A stretch of 10,595 nucleotides of DNA from Methylophilaceae bacterium UBA7525 (GCA_002479405.1 DLMX01000096.1:1980-12574); one strand, 5' to 3'. Numbered from the stretch's first letter, positions 1-8,084 are shown. Made by a program: numbers and translations. Notes: a model not told the origin generated them from the sequence alone.

Positions 1-542
1 ACCCATTCACCATCCTCAAAGGCATAAGGCTTTTCGGTACTGACCACTTTAGCCAAATCCATGCCGGACAGACCTGGAAAACCTCTGGCAAGCTCCAGCG
101 CCTTGGCTTCGTCAATCTCGCCAGCCATGATACAGCCGGACTGTGCGCCTTTCTCGCGCAGAATGCGGGTCAGCTTGCGAGTGTCGATATCCGAGATGCC
201 GACCACATTATTGGCAACCAAATAGTCGGAAAGACTTTGTTCGGCACGCCAGTTGCTATGCACCAGCGGCAAGTCACGGATAATCAGGCCGCTGGCGTAG
301 ACCTTGCCGGACTCGACATCTTCGCTGTTTACTCCGGTATTGCCGATATGCGGATAGGTGAGCGTGACAATCTGTTTGGTATAGGAAGGGTCGGTGAGAA
401 TTTCCTGGTAGCCGGTCATGGAGGTGTTGAAAACCACCTCACCCACGGTATGACCTGAAGCCCCCATTGAAATGCCCTTAAACACTGTCCCGTCTGCGAG
501 AACCAGGATTGCAGCTTGCATGGCTGGCAGGGTTTGTGGCAA
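1..542 (-). CDS. carA: Carbamoyl-phosphate synthase small (glutaminase) subunit, N-terminal part, cut by the window edge
   Basis: CarA hydrolyses glutamine and passes ammonia to CarB, which makes carbamoyl phosphate for arginine and pyrimidine synthesis in the cytoplasm. About 180 of the usual ~380 residues are visible: the N-terminal CPSase small-chain domain, with GEVVFNTSMTGYQEILTDPS (about 34-53), a TYPHIGN segment (62-68) and GISDIDTRKLTRILRE (115-130). The glutaminase domain with its catalytic Cys lies beyond the edge. I place the start at a TTG (540-542): AAGGAG sits 7 nt upstream, and the resulting N-terminus (M-PQTLPAMQAAILVLADGT) resembles other betaproteobacterial CarA proteins. 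The first in-frame ATG is seven codons further in (519-521) and has no comparable ribosome site. The gene lies downstream of dapB on the same strand and has its own promoter and leader. Family assignment is certain; only the start codon is open. Confidence 0.96.
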   Translation of the reverse strand, partial: MPQTLPAMQAAILVLADGTVFKGISMGASGHTVGEVVFNTSMTGYQEILTDPSYTKQIVTLTYPHIGNTGVNSEDVESGKVYASGLIIRDLPLVHSNWRAEQSLSDYLVANNVVGISDIDTRKLTRILREKGAQSGCIMAGEIDEAKALELARGFPGLSGMDLAKVVSTEKPYAFEDGEW

Positions 543-549
543 TTCATAA

Positions 550-555
550 CTCCTT
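550..555 (-). promoter_or_regulatory. Ribosome binding site that decides the carA start
   Basis: On the minus strand this reads AAGGAG, a full Shine-Dalgarno core. It is 7 nt from the TTG at 540-542, which is in frame with carA. A nearer ATG (547-545) is only 2 nt away and out of frame. The ATG at 521 is about 28 nt away. The spacing therefore favours TTG initiation, which may set a modest translation rate. Confidence 0.65.
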
Positions 556-604
556 GTAAATATTTAACTTCTGGCCAGACGATCAAGCCGGAAAGCGGAT
601 GTGC

Positions 605-636
605 AAAGCGGGAGGAGTGTGCACTCTTCCCGCTTT
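605..636 (-). promoter_or_regulatory. Strong hairpin in the carA 5' leader
   Basis: Read on the minus strand, arm AAAGCGGGA (636-628) pairs with TCCCGCTTT (613-605). After one A/C mismatch an inner GAGTG/CACTC stem closes a very short loop. The hairpin begins only a few nucleotides after the predicted carA transcription start and lies about 60 nt before the start codon. It is not followed by a T-run, so it does not look like a standard intrinsic terminator. A second CCGCTTT (minus strand, 598-592) could compete for the 5' arm. A role in attenuation or mRNA stability is inference. Confidence 0.6.
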
Positions 637-649
637 GAAATTTATGCGA

Positions 650-678
650 ATTATAGCTGAAAGCAATCTCCGCTTCAA
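650..678 (-). promoter_or_regulatory. Sigma70-type promoter for carA
   Basis: On the minus strand a -35 box TTGAAG (678-673), a 17-bp spacer and a perfect TATAAT -10 box (655-650) lie in the dapB-carA gap. Transcription would begin near 643-644, giving a leader of about 100 nt. This is the best promoter match in the window. It indicates carA can be expressed independently of bamE-dapB, as fits a gene normally controlled by pyrimidine and arginine supply; I see no clear ArgR box. Confidence 0.72.
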
Positions 679-712
679 CGAAGATTCTTTCGGCACTTCA
701 GGAAAGCCGCAA

Positions 713-1513
713 TTATTTCAGCCCGAGCACATCCTGCATATCGAACAGCCCGCTTTGCCTGTCAGCCAGATACTTGGCCGCACGCAAGGCACCCAGAGCG
801 AAAGTGGCACGACTGCTGGCCTTGTGTGTCAATTCCACGCGCTCACCGATGCCGGCAAACAGCACCGTATGGTCACCGACCACATCGCCGCCGCGCACCG
901 TAGCAAACCCGATGGTATTGGCATCACGCTCACCGGTAACACCCTCACGCCCATACACCGCGCAAGTCTGCAGGTCGCGCCCTAGTGCACTGGCCGCAGC
1001 CTCGCCCAAGCGCAGGGCGGTGCCGGAAGGCGCATCAACCTTGTGGCGATGATGGGCTTCGATGATTTCCACATCATAGCCATCTGCCAGCACTTTCGCC
1101 GCGGCCTGTACCAGATTGATCAACAACGTGACACCCACGCTCATGTTCGGTGCAAATACAACAGCGATCTTTTGAGCAGTGGCGGCGATCTGCTGCTTTT
1201 GTTCAGCGCTAAAGCCAGTCGTACCCAACACCAGCTTGACGCCCGCTCTTTCACAGATGGCAAGATATTCCATGCTGGCTTCAGGACGCGTGAAATCGAC
1301 CAGCACATCCGCACCAGCCAGGGCTGAAGCAACGTCAGCCGTGATTTTCACGCCAGTGACACGCCCGAACTGCTCGCCCGCATCATGTCCGATGCGCGGA
1401 CTGTCAACGCGATCAATCGCACCATACAACTGCAGATCGTCGTCAGCAAAGATCCCTTCCAGCAACGCTTGGCCCATTCGTCCAGAGGCGCCTGCAATCA
1501 CAACTTTCAACAT
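713..1513 (-). CDS. dapB: 4-hydroxy-tetrahydrodipicolinate reductase
   Basis: DapB reduces the hydroxy-tetrahydrodipicolinate made by DapA, using NAD(P)H, in the diaminopimelate/lysine pathway. Its products feed cell-wall peptidoglycan and protein synthesis. Visible in the 266-residue protein are the Rossmann loop GASGRMG (8-14), GTTG (97-100), PNMSVG (122-127) and the catalytic/substrate loop EAHHRHKVDAPSGTA (152-166), which holds the active His and Lys. Length matches the family. The start chosen is the ATG at 1513-1511, giving the standard MLKVVIAGASGRMG terminus. A TTG four codons upstream would add MGNE; I think the GGGAA just before the ATG is the weak ribosome site instead. The gene lies 169 nt downstream of bamE and upstream of carA, all on one strand; dapB next to carA is a common proteobacterial order. 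Confidence 0.97.
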   Translation of the reverse strand: MLKVVIAGASGRMGQALLEGIFADDDLQLYGAIDRVDSPRIGHDAGEQFGRVTGVKITADVASALAGADVLVDFTRPEASMEYLAICERAGVKLVLGTTGFSAEQKQQIAATAQKIAVVFAPNMSVGVTLLINLVQAAAKVLADGYDVEIIEAHHRHKVDAPSGTALRLGEAAASALGRDLQTCAVYGREGVTGERDANTIGFATVRGGDVVGDHTVLFAGIGERVELTHKASSRATFALGALRAAKYLADRQSGLFDMQDVLGLK

Positions 1514-1554
1514 TTCATTTCCCAATCAGCCAGTTTCACTACATCCATAAACCA

Positions 1555-1571
1555 TCAGGACCCGATTTTTT
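1555..1571 (-). repeat. Diverged third copy of the bamE terminal core
   Basis: Exactly 64 bp beyond the second core, the minus strand reads AAAAAATCGGGTCCTGA. It differs from the bamE terminus AAAAGATTGGATTCTAA at 5 of 17 positions, all transitions. In the bamE frame the changes are AAG>AAA, ATT>ATC and GGA>GGG (all synonymous), TTC>TCC (Phe>Ser) and TAA>TGA (stop kept). That pattern is what a once-coding copy would show. The match is short, so chance cannot be excluded. Confidence 0.5.
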
Positions 1572-1682
1572 AGCTACGGCATCTCCCGCCTCCGGCAGGT
1601 GAGCCTCCACTGAAAGATTTAGAATCCAATCTTTTAGCTACGGCATCTCCCGCCTCCGGCAGGTGAGCCTCCACTGAAAGAT

Positions 1683-1699
<17 letters not shown>
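1568..1699. repeat. Tandem 64-bp direct repeat overlapping the 3' end of bamE
   Basis: Two units, 1568-1631 and 1632-1695, are identical at every base, and the match runs 4 bases further (1696-1699). On the minus strand each unit is a 17-nt core AAAAGATTGGATTCTAA (1699-1683 and 1635-1619) plus a 47-nt spacer. The first core encodes the end of BamE, Lys-Ile-Gly-Phe-stop. Each spacer holds a small hairpin, CCTGCC-GGA-GGCGGG on the minus strand (1599-1585 and 1663-1649). Its U-G pair forms only in RNA read in the bamE-dapB direction; on the other strand that position is C/A. The perfect identity implies a recent duplication. Confidence 0.95.
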
Positions 1700-2636
<937 letters not shown>

Positions 2637-2640
2637 TACC

Positions 2641-2670
2641 ATGACTTTGGTAGTAAATGGCGCTAATATA
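2641..2670. promoter_or_regulatory. Possible overlapping divergent promoters for bamE and fur
   Basis: The bamE-fur gap has one AT-rich spot. For fur (plus), ATGACT (2641-2646), a 17-bp spacer and TAATAT (2664-2669) make a fair sigma70 match. For bamE (minus), TATATT (2670-2665) could be the -10, with a weak TTTAGG 16 bp upstream. The two -10 boxes overlap, so the promoters would compete. I see no Fur box, so Fur autoregulation is not supported here. Confidence 0.35.
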
Positions 2671-2721
2671 CCACGACACTGACTACCCTAAACAGCCACC
2701 TTGAAAGTGACTGGTAACGAC

Positions 2722-3147
2722 ATGCGCGAACCCGATGAACTGAAAAATGCCGGCCTCAAGGCCACCCTGCCACGCCTCAAAGTACTCAGCCTGTTCGAAA
2801 ACAGCAAGGAACGCCATCTCTCTGCAGAGGATGTCTACAAAATCCTGCTCACTTCCGGCGAGGATGTCGGTCTGGCCACCGTCTACAGAGTGCTCACCCA
2901 GTTTGAGCAGGCAGGACTGTTGGTGCGCCACCATTTCGAAAGCGGCAAGGCGGTGTTTGAACTGAATCAGGGCGGGCACCACGACCACATCGTCTGCTTG
3001 CAGTGCGGTCGCGTGGAAGAATTCGTCGATGAGGAAATCGAAAAACGCCAGAAAATGGCCGCCGAATCACGCGGATTCAAAATCCACGAGCACTCCCTGT
3101 ACATCTATGCCGACTGCACCAAGCAGCCCTGCCCTTATAAATCCTGA
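2722..3147 (+). CDS. fur: Ferric uptake regulator Fur
   Basis: Fur is a cytoplasmic metal-dependent repressor: bound to Fe(II), its dimer shuts off iron-uptake genes. The 141-residue protein shows the winged-helix DNA-binding domain first, with GLKATLPRLKVLSLF (11-25) and the recognition-helix region VGLATVYRVLTQF (49-61). The metal-binding and dimer domain follows, with HHDH (86-89), C92-x2-C95 and C132-x4-C137, the last pair matching Cys132/Cys137 of E. coli Fur. These residues separate it best from Zur and PerR, though paralogues share some. The start is the ATG at 2722; a TTG at 2701 would add seven residues but has no ribosome site. It is divergent from bamE and convergent with recN, 14 nt away, with no obvious terminator between them. 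Confidence 0.94.
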   Translation: MREPDELKNAGLKATLPRLKVLSLFENSKERHLSAEDVYKILLTSGEDVGLATVYRVLTQFEQAGLLVRHHFESGKAVFELNQGGHHDHIVCLQCGRVEEFVDEEIEKRQKMAAESRGFKIHEHSLYIYADCTKQPCPYKS

Positions 3148-3161
3148 TAGCGCTTTCAGCC

Positions 3162-4814
3162 TTAAATGCCGAGCATCTCTTTTGCATGCTGGCGCGTCGT
3201 ATCGGTAATCTCGACCCCCCCCAGCATGCGTGCAATCTCGTCAATGCGCTCCGCCTGATCAAGCACTTCTATCCGGCTCAAGGTCTGACCATCCGTCACT
3301 GATTTGCTGACACGCAGATGCTCGACACCTTGCGCCGCGACCTGAGGCAGATGAGTGATCACCAGCACCTGACGTTTTACACCAAGCTCCTTCAGCAACT
3401 GCCCGACAATCTCGGCCACACCACCACCGATGCCGACATCCACCTCATCGAAAATCATGGTCGGAATATCGCCTTGCTGCGCAGTAACGACACGGATAGC
3501 GAGACTGATACGCGAAAGCTCTCCACCAGAGGCAACTTTGGACAGCGGTCGCAGCGGCACGCCGGCATGCCCGGCCACCAGAAACTCCACTTGCTCAAGA
3601 CCGCCAGCTGAAGGAGCTTGAGCTTCCAGCGCAACAGCAAAACTGCCACCAGCGAGCGCCAGCGTCTGCATTCTGGCAGTGATTTCCTTGCCCAGCCGGT
3701 CAGCCGCCTGCTTGCGCCCCGCACTCAACCCCCGTGCAGACTTGTCATAGACCGCCCTCGCTTCCGACTCCAGTCTTTGCAGAGCGCCGTCATCAGCCAA
3801 ACCATCAAGCTCCGCCATCCGCGTCTGCGCCGATTGCAACATGTCGGGCAACTCCTCAGGACGAACCCGGTATTTCCTGCCTGCGGCATGTATGTCCTGG
3901 ATGCGCGACTCAACCTCTTGCAGACGCTCCGGGTCAAGGTCTGCGCGTTGCAGGTATCGATTGAGCAGACGATCGCTCTCCTCAAGCTGAATCAGAGATG
4001 AATCCAGAATATCCAGTACTTCCTGCAGGCTGCCGTCGTACTCGACCAGCCCCTGCAACTTGTGCTGAATGACACTTAGCTGTGACATGACCGCGAACTC
4101 GGACTCACTCAACAGCTCGCGGCAGGCTTCACCGCCTTCCAGCAAGCTGGCTGCATGCGACAGGCGATGATGCTCCTGTTGCAACCCCTCCCATTCTTCA
4201 GCGCTGACTCCCAGCTGCTCCAGCTCGCGCACCTGGTCGCGCAATTCGGCCAGTTCATCCGCATAAGCCTGGGCATTCTGCTCCATCTCCACCCGCTTGA
4301 GATGTAGTGCATGCCAGGCCCGGTAATGCTGTTCCACATCTGCTGCCAGTTCGCTTAGTCCTGCATAGCTGTCCAGTACCTGACGCTGGTATTGTTGTTT
4401 CAACAACGAATGGTGCGCATGCTGACTGTAGATATCGACCAGAAAATCGCCGGCCTCGCGCAGTTGCTGAATATTTGCCGGCATGCCATTGATGAAAGCG
4501 CGGGAACGACCATCCGCATAAATGATGCGACGCAAGAGAAGTAAGCCGTCTTCTGCCTGCAATTCACTTTCCTGCAGCCAGCCTTGTAAGTCCGGCAAAC
4601 TGCCGATCTCAAAGCTGGCGACGATCTCGGCGCGCTCACAGCCGCTACGCGCGATACCGCCCTCGCCTCTGGCTCCAAGCGCCAGCGATAACGCGTCGAT
4701 CAGTATTGATTTGCCAGCACCGGTTTCACCGGTCAGCACGGTAAATCCGGACGAGAACTCGAGATCGAGCTTGTCGACAATAACGAAATCGCGAATGGAT
4801 AGTGTTTGAAGCAT
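3162..4814 (-). CDS. recN: DNA repair protein RecN
   Basis: RecN is an SMC-like ATPase that acts early in recombinational repair of double-strand breaks. The 550-residue length matches the ~553 of E. coli. The N-terminus has the Walker A loop GETGAGKS (29-36). The centre, about 150-370, is a Glu/Gln/Leu-rich coiled coil. The C-terminal half carries the ABC signature SGGELSR (about 429-435), Walker B IFDEVDVGIGGG (from about 454) and the switch His in VITHLPQVAA (about 485-494). The two head halves are therefore intact. It starts with ATG, has a weak AAGAA ribosome site, and begins 16 nt after nadK, so the two genes are probably co-transcribed. No complete LexA box is visible upstream, although recN is an SOS gene in E. 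coli. Confidence 0.97.
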   Translation of the reverse strand: MLQTLSIRDFVIVDKLDLEFSSGFTVLTGETGAGKSILIDALSLALGARGEGGIARSGCERAEIVASFEIGSLPDLQGWLQESELQAEDGLLLLRRIIYADGRSRAFINGMPANIQQLREAGDFLVDIYSQHAHHSLLKQQYQRQVLDSYAGLSELAADVEQHYRAWHALHLKRVEMEQNAQAYADELAELRDQVRELEQLGVSAEEWEGLQQEHHRLSHAASLLEGGEACRELLSESEFAVMSQLSVIQHKLQGLVEYDGSLQEVLDILDSSLIQLEESDRLLNRYLQRADLDPERLQEVESRIQDIHAAGRKYRVRPEELPDMLQSAQTRMAELDGLADDGALQRLESEARAVYDKSARGLSAGRKQAADRLGKEITARMQTLALAGGSFAVALEAQAPSAGGLEQVEFLVAGHAGVPLRPLSKVASGGELSRISLAIRVVTAQQGDIPTMIFDEVDVGIGGGVAEIVGQLLKELGVKRQVLVITHLPQVAAQGVEHLRVSKSVTDGQTLSRIEVLDQAERIDEIARMLGGVEITDTTRQHAKEMLGI

Positions 4815-4830
4815 ACAGTTCTTGTATTGA

Positions 4831-5694
4831 TTAACCCCAGTTCAATTTTTCGCGCAGCATGGCGAAATGACTATGTCCATGCGGATGCAGCAGGGTAATG
4901 GTTTCCCGTGCGCGGCGAATAATCATTTTGTCGCCTTCCAGCAGTGATGAATGCAACTGCCCATCAAAATGCACACAGGCGTCCTCGGCACGCATCAAGG
5001 TCACTTCCACGCGGCTGTCGCCATTGATGGCAATCGGACGGTTGCTCAAGGTATGCGGGCAGATCGGCACAAGGGCAATCGCATCGAGTGTCGGGTGCAG
5101 GATGGGTCCGCCGGCAGAAAGGGAATAAGCCGTCGTACCGGTAGGGGTAGAAATAATCAGTCCGTCCGAACGCTGTGTATGCACGAACTGGTCATCAATG
5201 TGGACTTCCAGTTCGATCAATTTGGCAGCGCCATTCTTGTTGATAACGACATCATTCAGTGCATAGCCCCGGGTGATCAGCTGCCCGTCACGCTGCAGGG
5301 AACCGGTCAGCAGCATGCGCTCCTCACGATCGAATTCCCCTGCCAGAATACGACCGATACCCTCCAGCATGTTTTCCGCTTCAAGATCGGTCAAAAAACC
5401 AAAGCGCCCTCGGTTCACGCCGATCAAAGGAATATCATGCTGCACGAAAGCGCGTGCCGCCGTCAGCATGGTGCCGTCACCACCCAGCACGATCGCCAGA
5501 TCCACTTGCTGCCCGATCTGGTCAATCGGCGCGACCGCATATCCGCTCAACAACGATTGCTGCGCGGTGATCTCCTCGAGAACAACGCCAAACTGCTGAT
5601 TGGCCAAAAACTCGGCCAGCACGCCGATATGCTCGCTGGATTCCGCGTTCATATATTTGCCGATCAGGGCGATATTCTTGAATATACTTTTCAT
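4831..5694 (-). CDS. nadK: NAD kinase
   Basis: NadK phosphorylates NAD with ATP (or polyphosphate in some lineages) to give NADP in the cytoplasm. The 287-residue protein shows the family motifs in order: LGGDGTML (70-77, with the catalytic Asp of GGDGT), GVNRGRFGFLTD (92-103), ALNDVVI (145-151) and DGLIISTPTGTTAYSLSAGG (177-196), which lines the nucleotide site. E. coli NadK has 292 residues. The start is the ATG at 5694-5692, giving MKSIFKNIALIGKY, where the conserved fold begins. In-frame starts up to 20 codons upstream would add a non-conserved leader. No strong ribosome site marks either choice. It is immediately upstream of recN and divergent from hrcA, a common betaproteobacterial arrangement. 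Confidence 0.96.
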   Translation of the reverse strand: MKSIFKNIALIGKYMNAESSEHIGVLAEFLANQQFGVVLEEITAQQSLLSGYAVAPIDQIGQQVDLAIVLGGDGTMLTAARAFVQHDIPLIGVNRGRFGFLTDLEAENMLEGIGRILAGEFDREERMLLTGSLQRDGQLITRGYALNDVVINKNGAAKLIELEVHIDDQFVHTQRSDGLIISTPTGTTAYSLSAGGPILHPTLDAIALVPICPHTLSNRPIAINGDSRVEVTLMRAEDACVHFDGQLHSSLLEGDKMIIRRARETITLLHPHGHSHFAMLREKLNWG

Positions 5695-5785
5695 CGCTGG
5701 CATTAAATCATAGATGTGCATCCCGGCATAGCTGCCGGCAGCTGCCATGGACAATCCGGCCAGTTATCACAGGTATTTTCTCAAC

Positions 5786-5814
5786 TTGCGGTATGCCTGA
5801 TAGTGGCCGATAAT
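5786..5814 (+). promoter_or_regulatory. Probable sigma70 promoter for hrcA
   Basis: TTGCGG (5786-5791), a 17-bp spacer and GATAAT (5809-5814) lie in the 189-bp nadK-hrcA gap. The -10 is one base from consensus; the -35 keeps only its TTG. The start point would be near 5821, leaving about 60 nt of leader. No CIRCE operator (TTAGCACTC/GAGTGCTAA) and no convincing sigma32 promoter is visible here, so heat control of hrcA itself is not evident. Confidence 0.45.
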
Positions 5815-5863
5815 TTGCTCTGATTTCGTGGTGAAATTTCTTCATGTCAATCAGGTCATAAAA

Positions 5864-5878
5864 GGTGCCGAAAGCACC
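5864..5878 (+). promoter_or_regulatory. Small hairpin just upstream of the hrcA start codon
   Basis: GGTGC (5864-5868) and GCACC (5874-5878) form a 5-bp stem closed by CGAAA. The 3' arm ends five bases before the hrcA ATG. The only purine-rich ribosome-site candidate, AAAGGTG (5861-5867), runs into the 5' arm, so the hairpin could mask it or shorten its distance to the ATG. Function is not shown. Confidence 0.4.
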
Positions 5879-5883
5879 ACACT

Positions 5884-6903
5884 ATGTTAGATAAACGCGC
5901 ACAAATTCTACTGAAAACCCTGGTTGAACATTACATCAGTGATGGCCAGCCGGTCGGCTCGCGCACGCTGTCCAAATGCTCGGGCCTGGACCTGAGTCCG
6001 GCCACCATACGTAATGTCATGTCCGACCTTGAGGAACTGGGCTTCATCACCAGTCCGCACACCTCGGCCGGACGTATACCTACACAGCGCGGCTACCGGT
6101 TTTTCGTCGACAGCCTGCTGACCATCCAGCCCATGGAAAGCAAGGAGATCAAGCGCCTCGCCTCCGAACTTTCTTCGCCTGACCCGCAGGAACTGATCAG
6201 CGTCACCGCCAGTATGCTCTCCAACCTGACCCAGTTTGCCGGTCTGGTCATGATTCCGAGGCGCAAAAGTGTCGCTTTCCGCCACATTGAATTCATGCCG
6301 CTGTCTGAACGGCGCATCCTGGTGATCATCGTCACTACCGACGGCAATGTGCAAAACCGCATCATCATGGCGGACAAGCCTTACGGAGCGTCCGAACTGA
6401 CGCAGGCCAGCAATTTCTTCAATCAGCACTACACCGGCCTGACATTCGAACAGGTGCATGCCAAGCTGCACGAAGAGCTGAAGCAGATGCAGTCAGACAT
6501 GACCCGCCTGATGTCAGCCGCGCTGGAAGCCAGCAACCGGTCCCTGCATGAAGGCAAGGACGCCGTGGTGATCTCGGGCGAACACAATCTGCTGCAGGTG
6601 GACGAACTCTCGACCAATGTCAGTTCGCTGCGCAAACTGTTCGAAGTGTTCGAACGCCGCACCCAGCTCATGCAGTTGATGGACAACAGCCAACGTGCGG
6701 AAGGCATCCAGATATTCATCGGCGGTGAATCCGGCTACTTGCCGCTGGATGAATGCAGCATGGTCACCGCGCCTTACGAGGCACAGGGCCAGATTATCGG
6801 CACGCTGGGCGTCATCGGCCCCACACGCATGGCTTATGAGCGCATCATCCCGATCGTCGATGTGACAGCGAAGCTGCTTTCCAATGCACTTTCCAACAAT
6901 TAG
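5884..6903 (+). CDS. hrcA: Heat-inducible transcription repressor HrcA
   Basis: HrcA represses chaperone operons such as groESL by binding the CIRCE inverted repeat; GroEL keeps it active. The 339-residue length is typical. The N-terminal winged helix is clear: QPVGSRTLS (22-30), SPATIRNVMSDLEELGF (38-54) and HTSAGRIPTQRGYRFFVD (59-76). The central GAF-like domain follows, and the end has the family motif GVIGPTRMAYERIIPIVD. It starts with ATG. The next gene, hemH, begins six bases after the stop, so the two form an operon. HrcA is often next to grpE-dnaK-dnaJ; here the downstream genes are for haem and lipopolysaccharide, so its targets must lie outside the window. Confidence 0.97.
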   Translation: MLDKRAQILLKTLVEHYISDGQPVGSRTLSKCSGLDLSPATIRNVMSDLEELGFITSPHTSAGRIPTQRGYRFFVDSLLTIQPMESKEIKRLASELSSPDPQELISVTASMLSNLTQFAGLVMIPRRKSVAFRHIEFMPLSERRILVIIVTTDGNVQNRIIMADKPYGASELTQASNFFNQHYTGLTFEQVHAKLHEELKQMQSDMTRLMSAALEASNRSLHEGKDAVVISGEHNLLQVDELSTNVSSLRKLFEVFERRTQLMQLMDNSQRAEGIQIFIGGESGYLPLDECSMVTAPYEAQGQIIGTLGVIGPTRMAYERIIPIVDVTAKLLSNALSNN

Positions 6904-6909
6904 GAAACC

Positions 6910-8016
6910 ATGGCCTATTACCTGAATGAACCGCCCTACCAGCATGGCGATCCATTGCGCGTCGGCATCCTGCTGGTCAATCTCGGCACGCCGGAAGCCC
7001 CTACCGGAAAGGCCTTGCGCCCCTATCTCAGGCAGTTCCTCAGTGACAGGCGGGTCGTCGAAATTCCGCGCATCATCTGGTGGCTGATTCTCAATGGCAT
7101 CATTCTCAATATCCGGCCGAGAAAATCTGCGGAAAAATACGCGCAAATCTGGACCGACGAAGGCTCGCCTCTGTACGTGCATACGCGCAATCAGGCCACA
7201 CTGCTGCAGGGCTACCTCAGCACCAGGATCAACAGCCCTTATGCCGTGGAGTTTGCCATGCGTTATGGCAATCCATCGGTTGCCTCCGCCATACAGAAGC
7301 TCAAGGCCAGAAACTGCAACCGTATCCTGGTGATTCCGCTCTATCCGCAATATGCGGCCAGCAGCAGTGCATCGGCCATGGATGACGTATGGCGCACACT
7401 ATTGCGAACCCGCAACGTGCCTGCCATCCGCACAGTGCGCAACTACCATGACCATCCGGCCTATATCGCCGCACTCGCCGACAGCGTCCGTCAGCACTGG
7501 GCGCAGAACGGAAAACCGGAGAAGCTCATCATGAGCTTCCACGGCGTACCGCGCTACACGCTGGACAAGGGTGATCCTTATCATTGCGAATGCCACAAGA
7601 CCGGCCGTCTGCTGGCAGAAGCCCTGCAACTGGACAAGGCGCAGTACATGGTCTGTTTCCAGTCGCGTTTCGGCAAGGCTGAATGGCTGAAACCCTATCT
7701 GACACCGACGCTGGAAGAACTCGGCAAGCAGAAAATGAAGCGTATCGACGTGATTTGCCCTGGCTTTTCCAGCGACTGTCTGGAAACGCTGGAAGAAATC
7801 GCCATGGAAGGCAAGGAAACCTTCCAGCACAATGGCGGCGGCGAATACCACTACATCCCGGCGCTTAATGAGCGCGACCGCTGGATACACGCCTTGTGTG
7901 ACATTGCGTTGGAAAACCTGCTGGGCTGGGTCAGTGCCGACCGGGATGAGAAACGAGCCAGCGAGGAAGCCGAGCTCACACGCCTGCGCGCATTGGCCAT
8001 GGGCGCCCAAAAATAG
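6910..8016 (+). CDS. hemH: Ferrochelatase
   Basis: HemH inserts Fe(II) into protoporphyrin IX, the last step of protohaem synthesis, at the inner face of the cytoplasmic membrane. The 368-residue protein begins its domain with VGILLVNLGTPEAP (18-31) and GSPLYVHT (85-92). It then has the ferrochelatase signature MSFHGVPRYTLDKGDPY (208-224) with the metal-site His211. VCFQSRFGKAEWLKPYL (248-264) and CPGFSSDCLETLEEI (283-297) follow; the latter includes the conserved Glu opposite the His. A stretch at 56-66 (IIWWLILNGII) is hydrophobic and may touch the membrane. It is longer than E. coli HemH (320) but close to what I expect for betaproteobacteria. An AGGAAA ribosome site overlaps the hrcA stop, so translation may be linked to hrcA. 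Confidence 0.97.
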   Translation: MAYYLNEPPYQHGDPLRVGILLVNLGTPEAPTGKALRPYLRQFLSDRRVVEIPRIIWWLILNGIILNIRPRKSAEKYAQIWTDEGSPLYVHTRNQATLLQGYLSTRINSPYAVEFAMRYGNPSVASAIQKLKARNCNRILVIPLYPQYAASSSASAMDDVWRTLLRTRNVPAIRTVRNYHDHPAYIAALADSVRQHWAQNGKPEKLIMSFHGVPRYTLDKGDPYHCECHKTGRLLAEALQLDKAQYMVCFQSRFGKAEWLKPYLTPTLEELGKQKMKRIDVICPGFSSDCLETLEEIAMEGKETFQHNGGGEYHYIPALNERDRWIHALCDIALENLLGWVSADRDEKRASEEAELTRLRALAMGAQK

Positions 8017-8020
8017 GCGC
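8003..8020 (+). terminator. Weak hairpin at the hemH stop codon
   Basis: GCGCC (8003-8007) and GGCGC (8016-8020) form a 5-bp GC stem with an 8-base loop; only TTT follows. The hemH stop codon lies within it. This could partly end hrcA-hemH transcription, but the short T-run makes it a poor intrinsic terminator. Confidence 0.22.
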
Positions 8021-8022
8021 TT

Positions 8023-8031
8023 TGCTATACT
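8023..8031 (+). promoter_or_regulatory. Possible extended -10 promoter for the heptose genes
   Basis: TGC followed by TATACT (8026-8031) fits the extended -10 pattern TGn-TATAAT. No good -35 lies 16-18 bp upstream. It is 53 bp before the hldD start and would give hldD-gmhA-hldE transcription separate from hrcA-hemH. Confidence 0.4.
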
Positions 8032-8084
8032 CACGTCTTGAACCCGGACTTAATCCGTAATCCAGAACCTATTGGAATGAACAA

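Noticed and set aside
420..547. Out-of-frame leader peptide ORF (MNCHKPCQPCK...) starting at the ATG right after AAGGAG, overlapping carA
   Set aside because: Its ATG is only 2 nt from the ribosome-site core, and the frame has no conserved feature; it is probably chance.
605..636. Intrinsic terminator of dapB or of a plus-strand transcript
   Set aside because: Neither side is followed by a T-run, it lies downstream of the carA promoter, and no plus-strand gene ends here.
2643..2721. Fur box in the bamE-fur gap
   Set aside because: No stretch resembles the GATAATGATAATCATTATC palindrome; autoregulation cannot be claimed.
3148..3161. Bidirectional terminator between fur and recN
   Set aside because: The 14-bp gap has no GC-rich stem with a T-run on either strand.
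4800..4830. LexA/SOS box before recN
   Set aside because: A CTGTAT half-site overlaps the start codon, but the CTG-N10-CAG pattern is not completed.
4951..5706. 251-residue plus-strand reading frame opposite nadK
   Set aside because: No recognisable motif; nadK motifs on the minus strand are complete.
5845..5850. Perfect minus-strand TTGACA as the -35 of nadK
   Set aside because: No acceptable -10 box lies 16-18 bp downstream (the region reads GAAATC), so I do not call a promoter.
5755..5883. CIRCE operator or sigma32 promoter upstream of hrcA
   Set aside because: No TTAGCACTC/GAGTGCTAA pair and no CTTGAAA with a CCCCAT-like -10 at proper spacing.
6514..7350. 278-residue minus-strand reading frame spanning hrcA and hemH
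   Set aside because: Antisense to two certain genes and crosses their junction; no family features.
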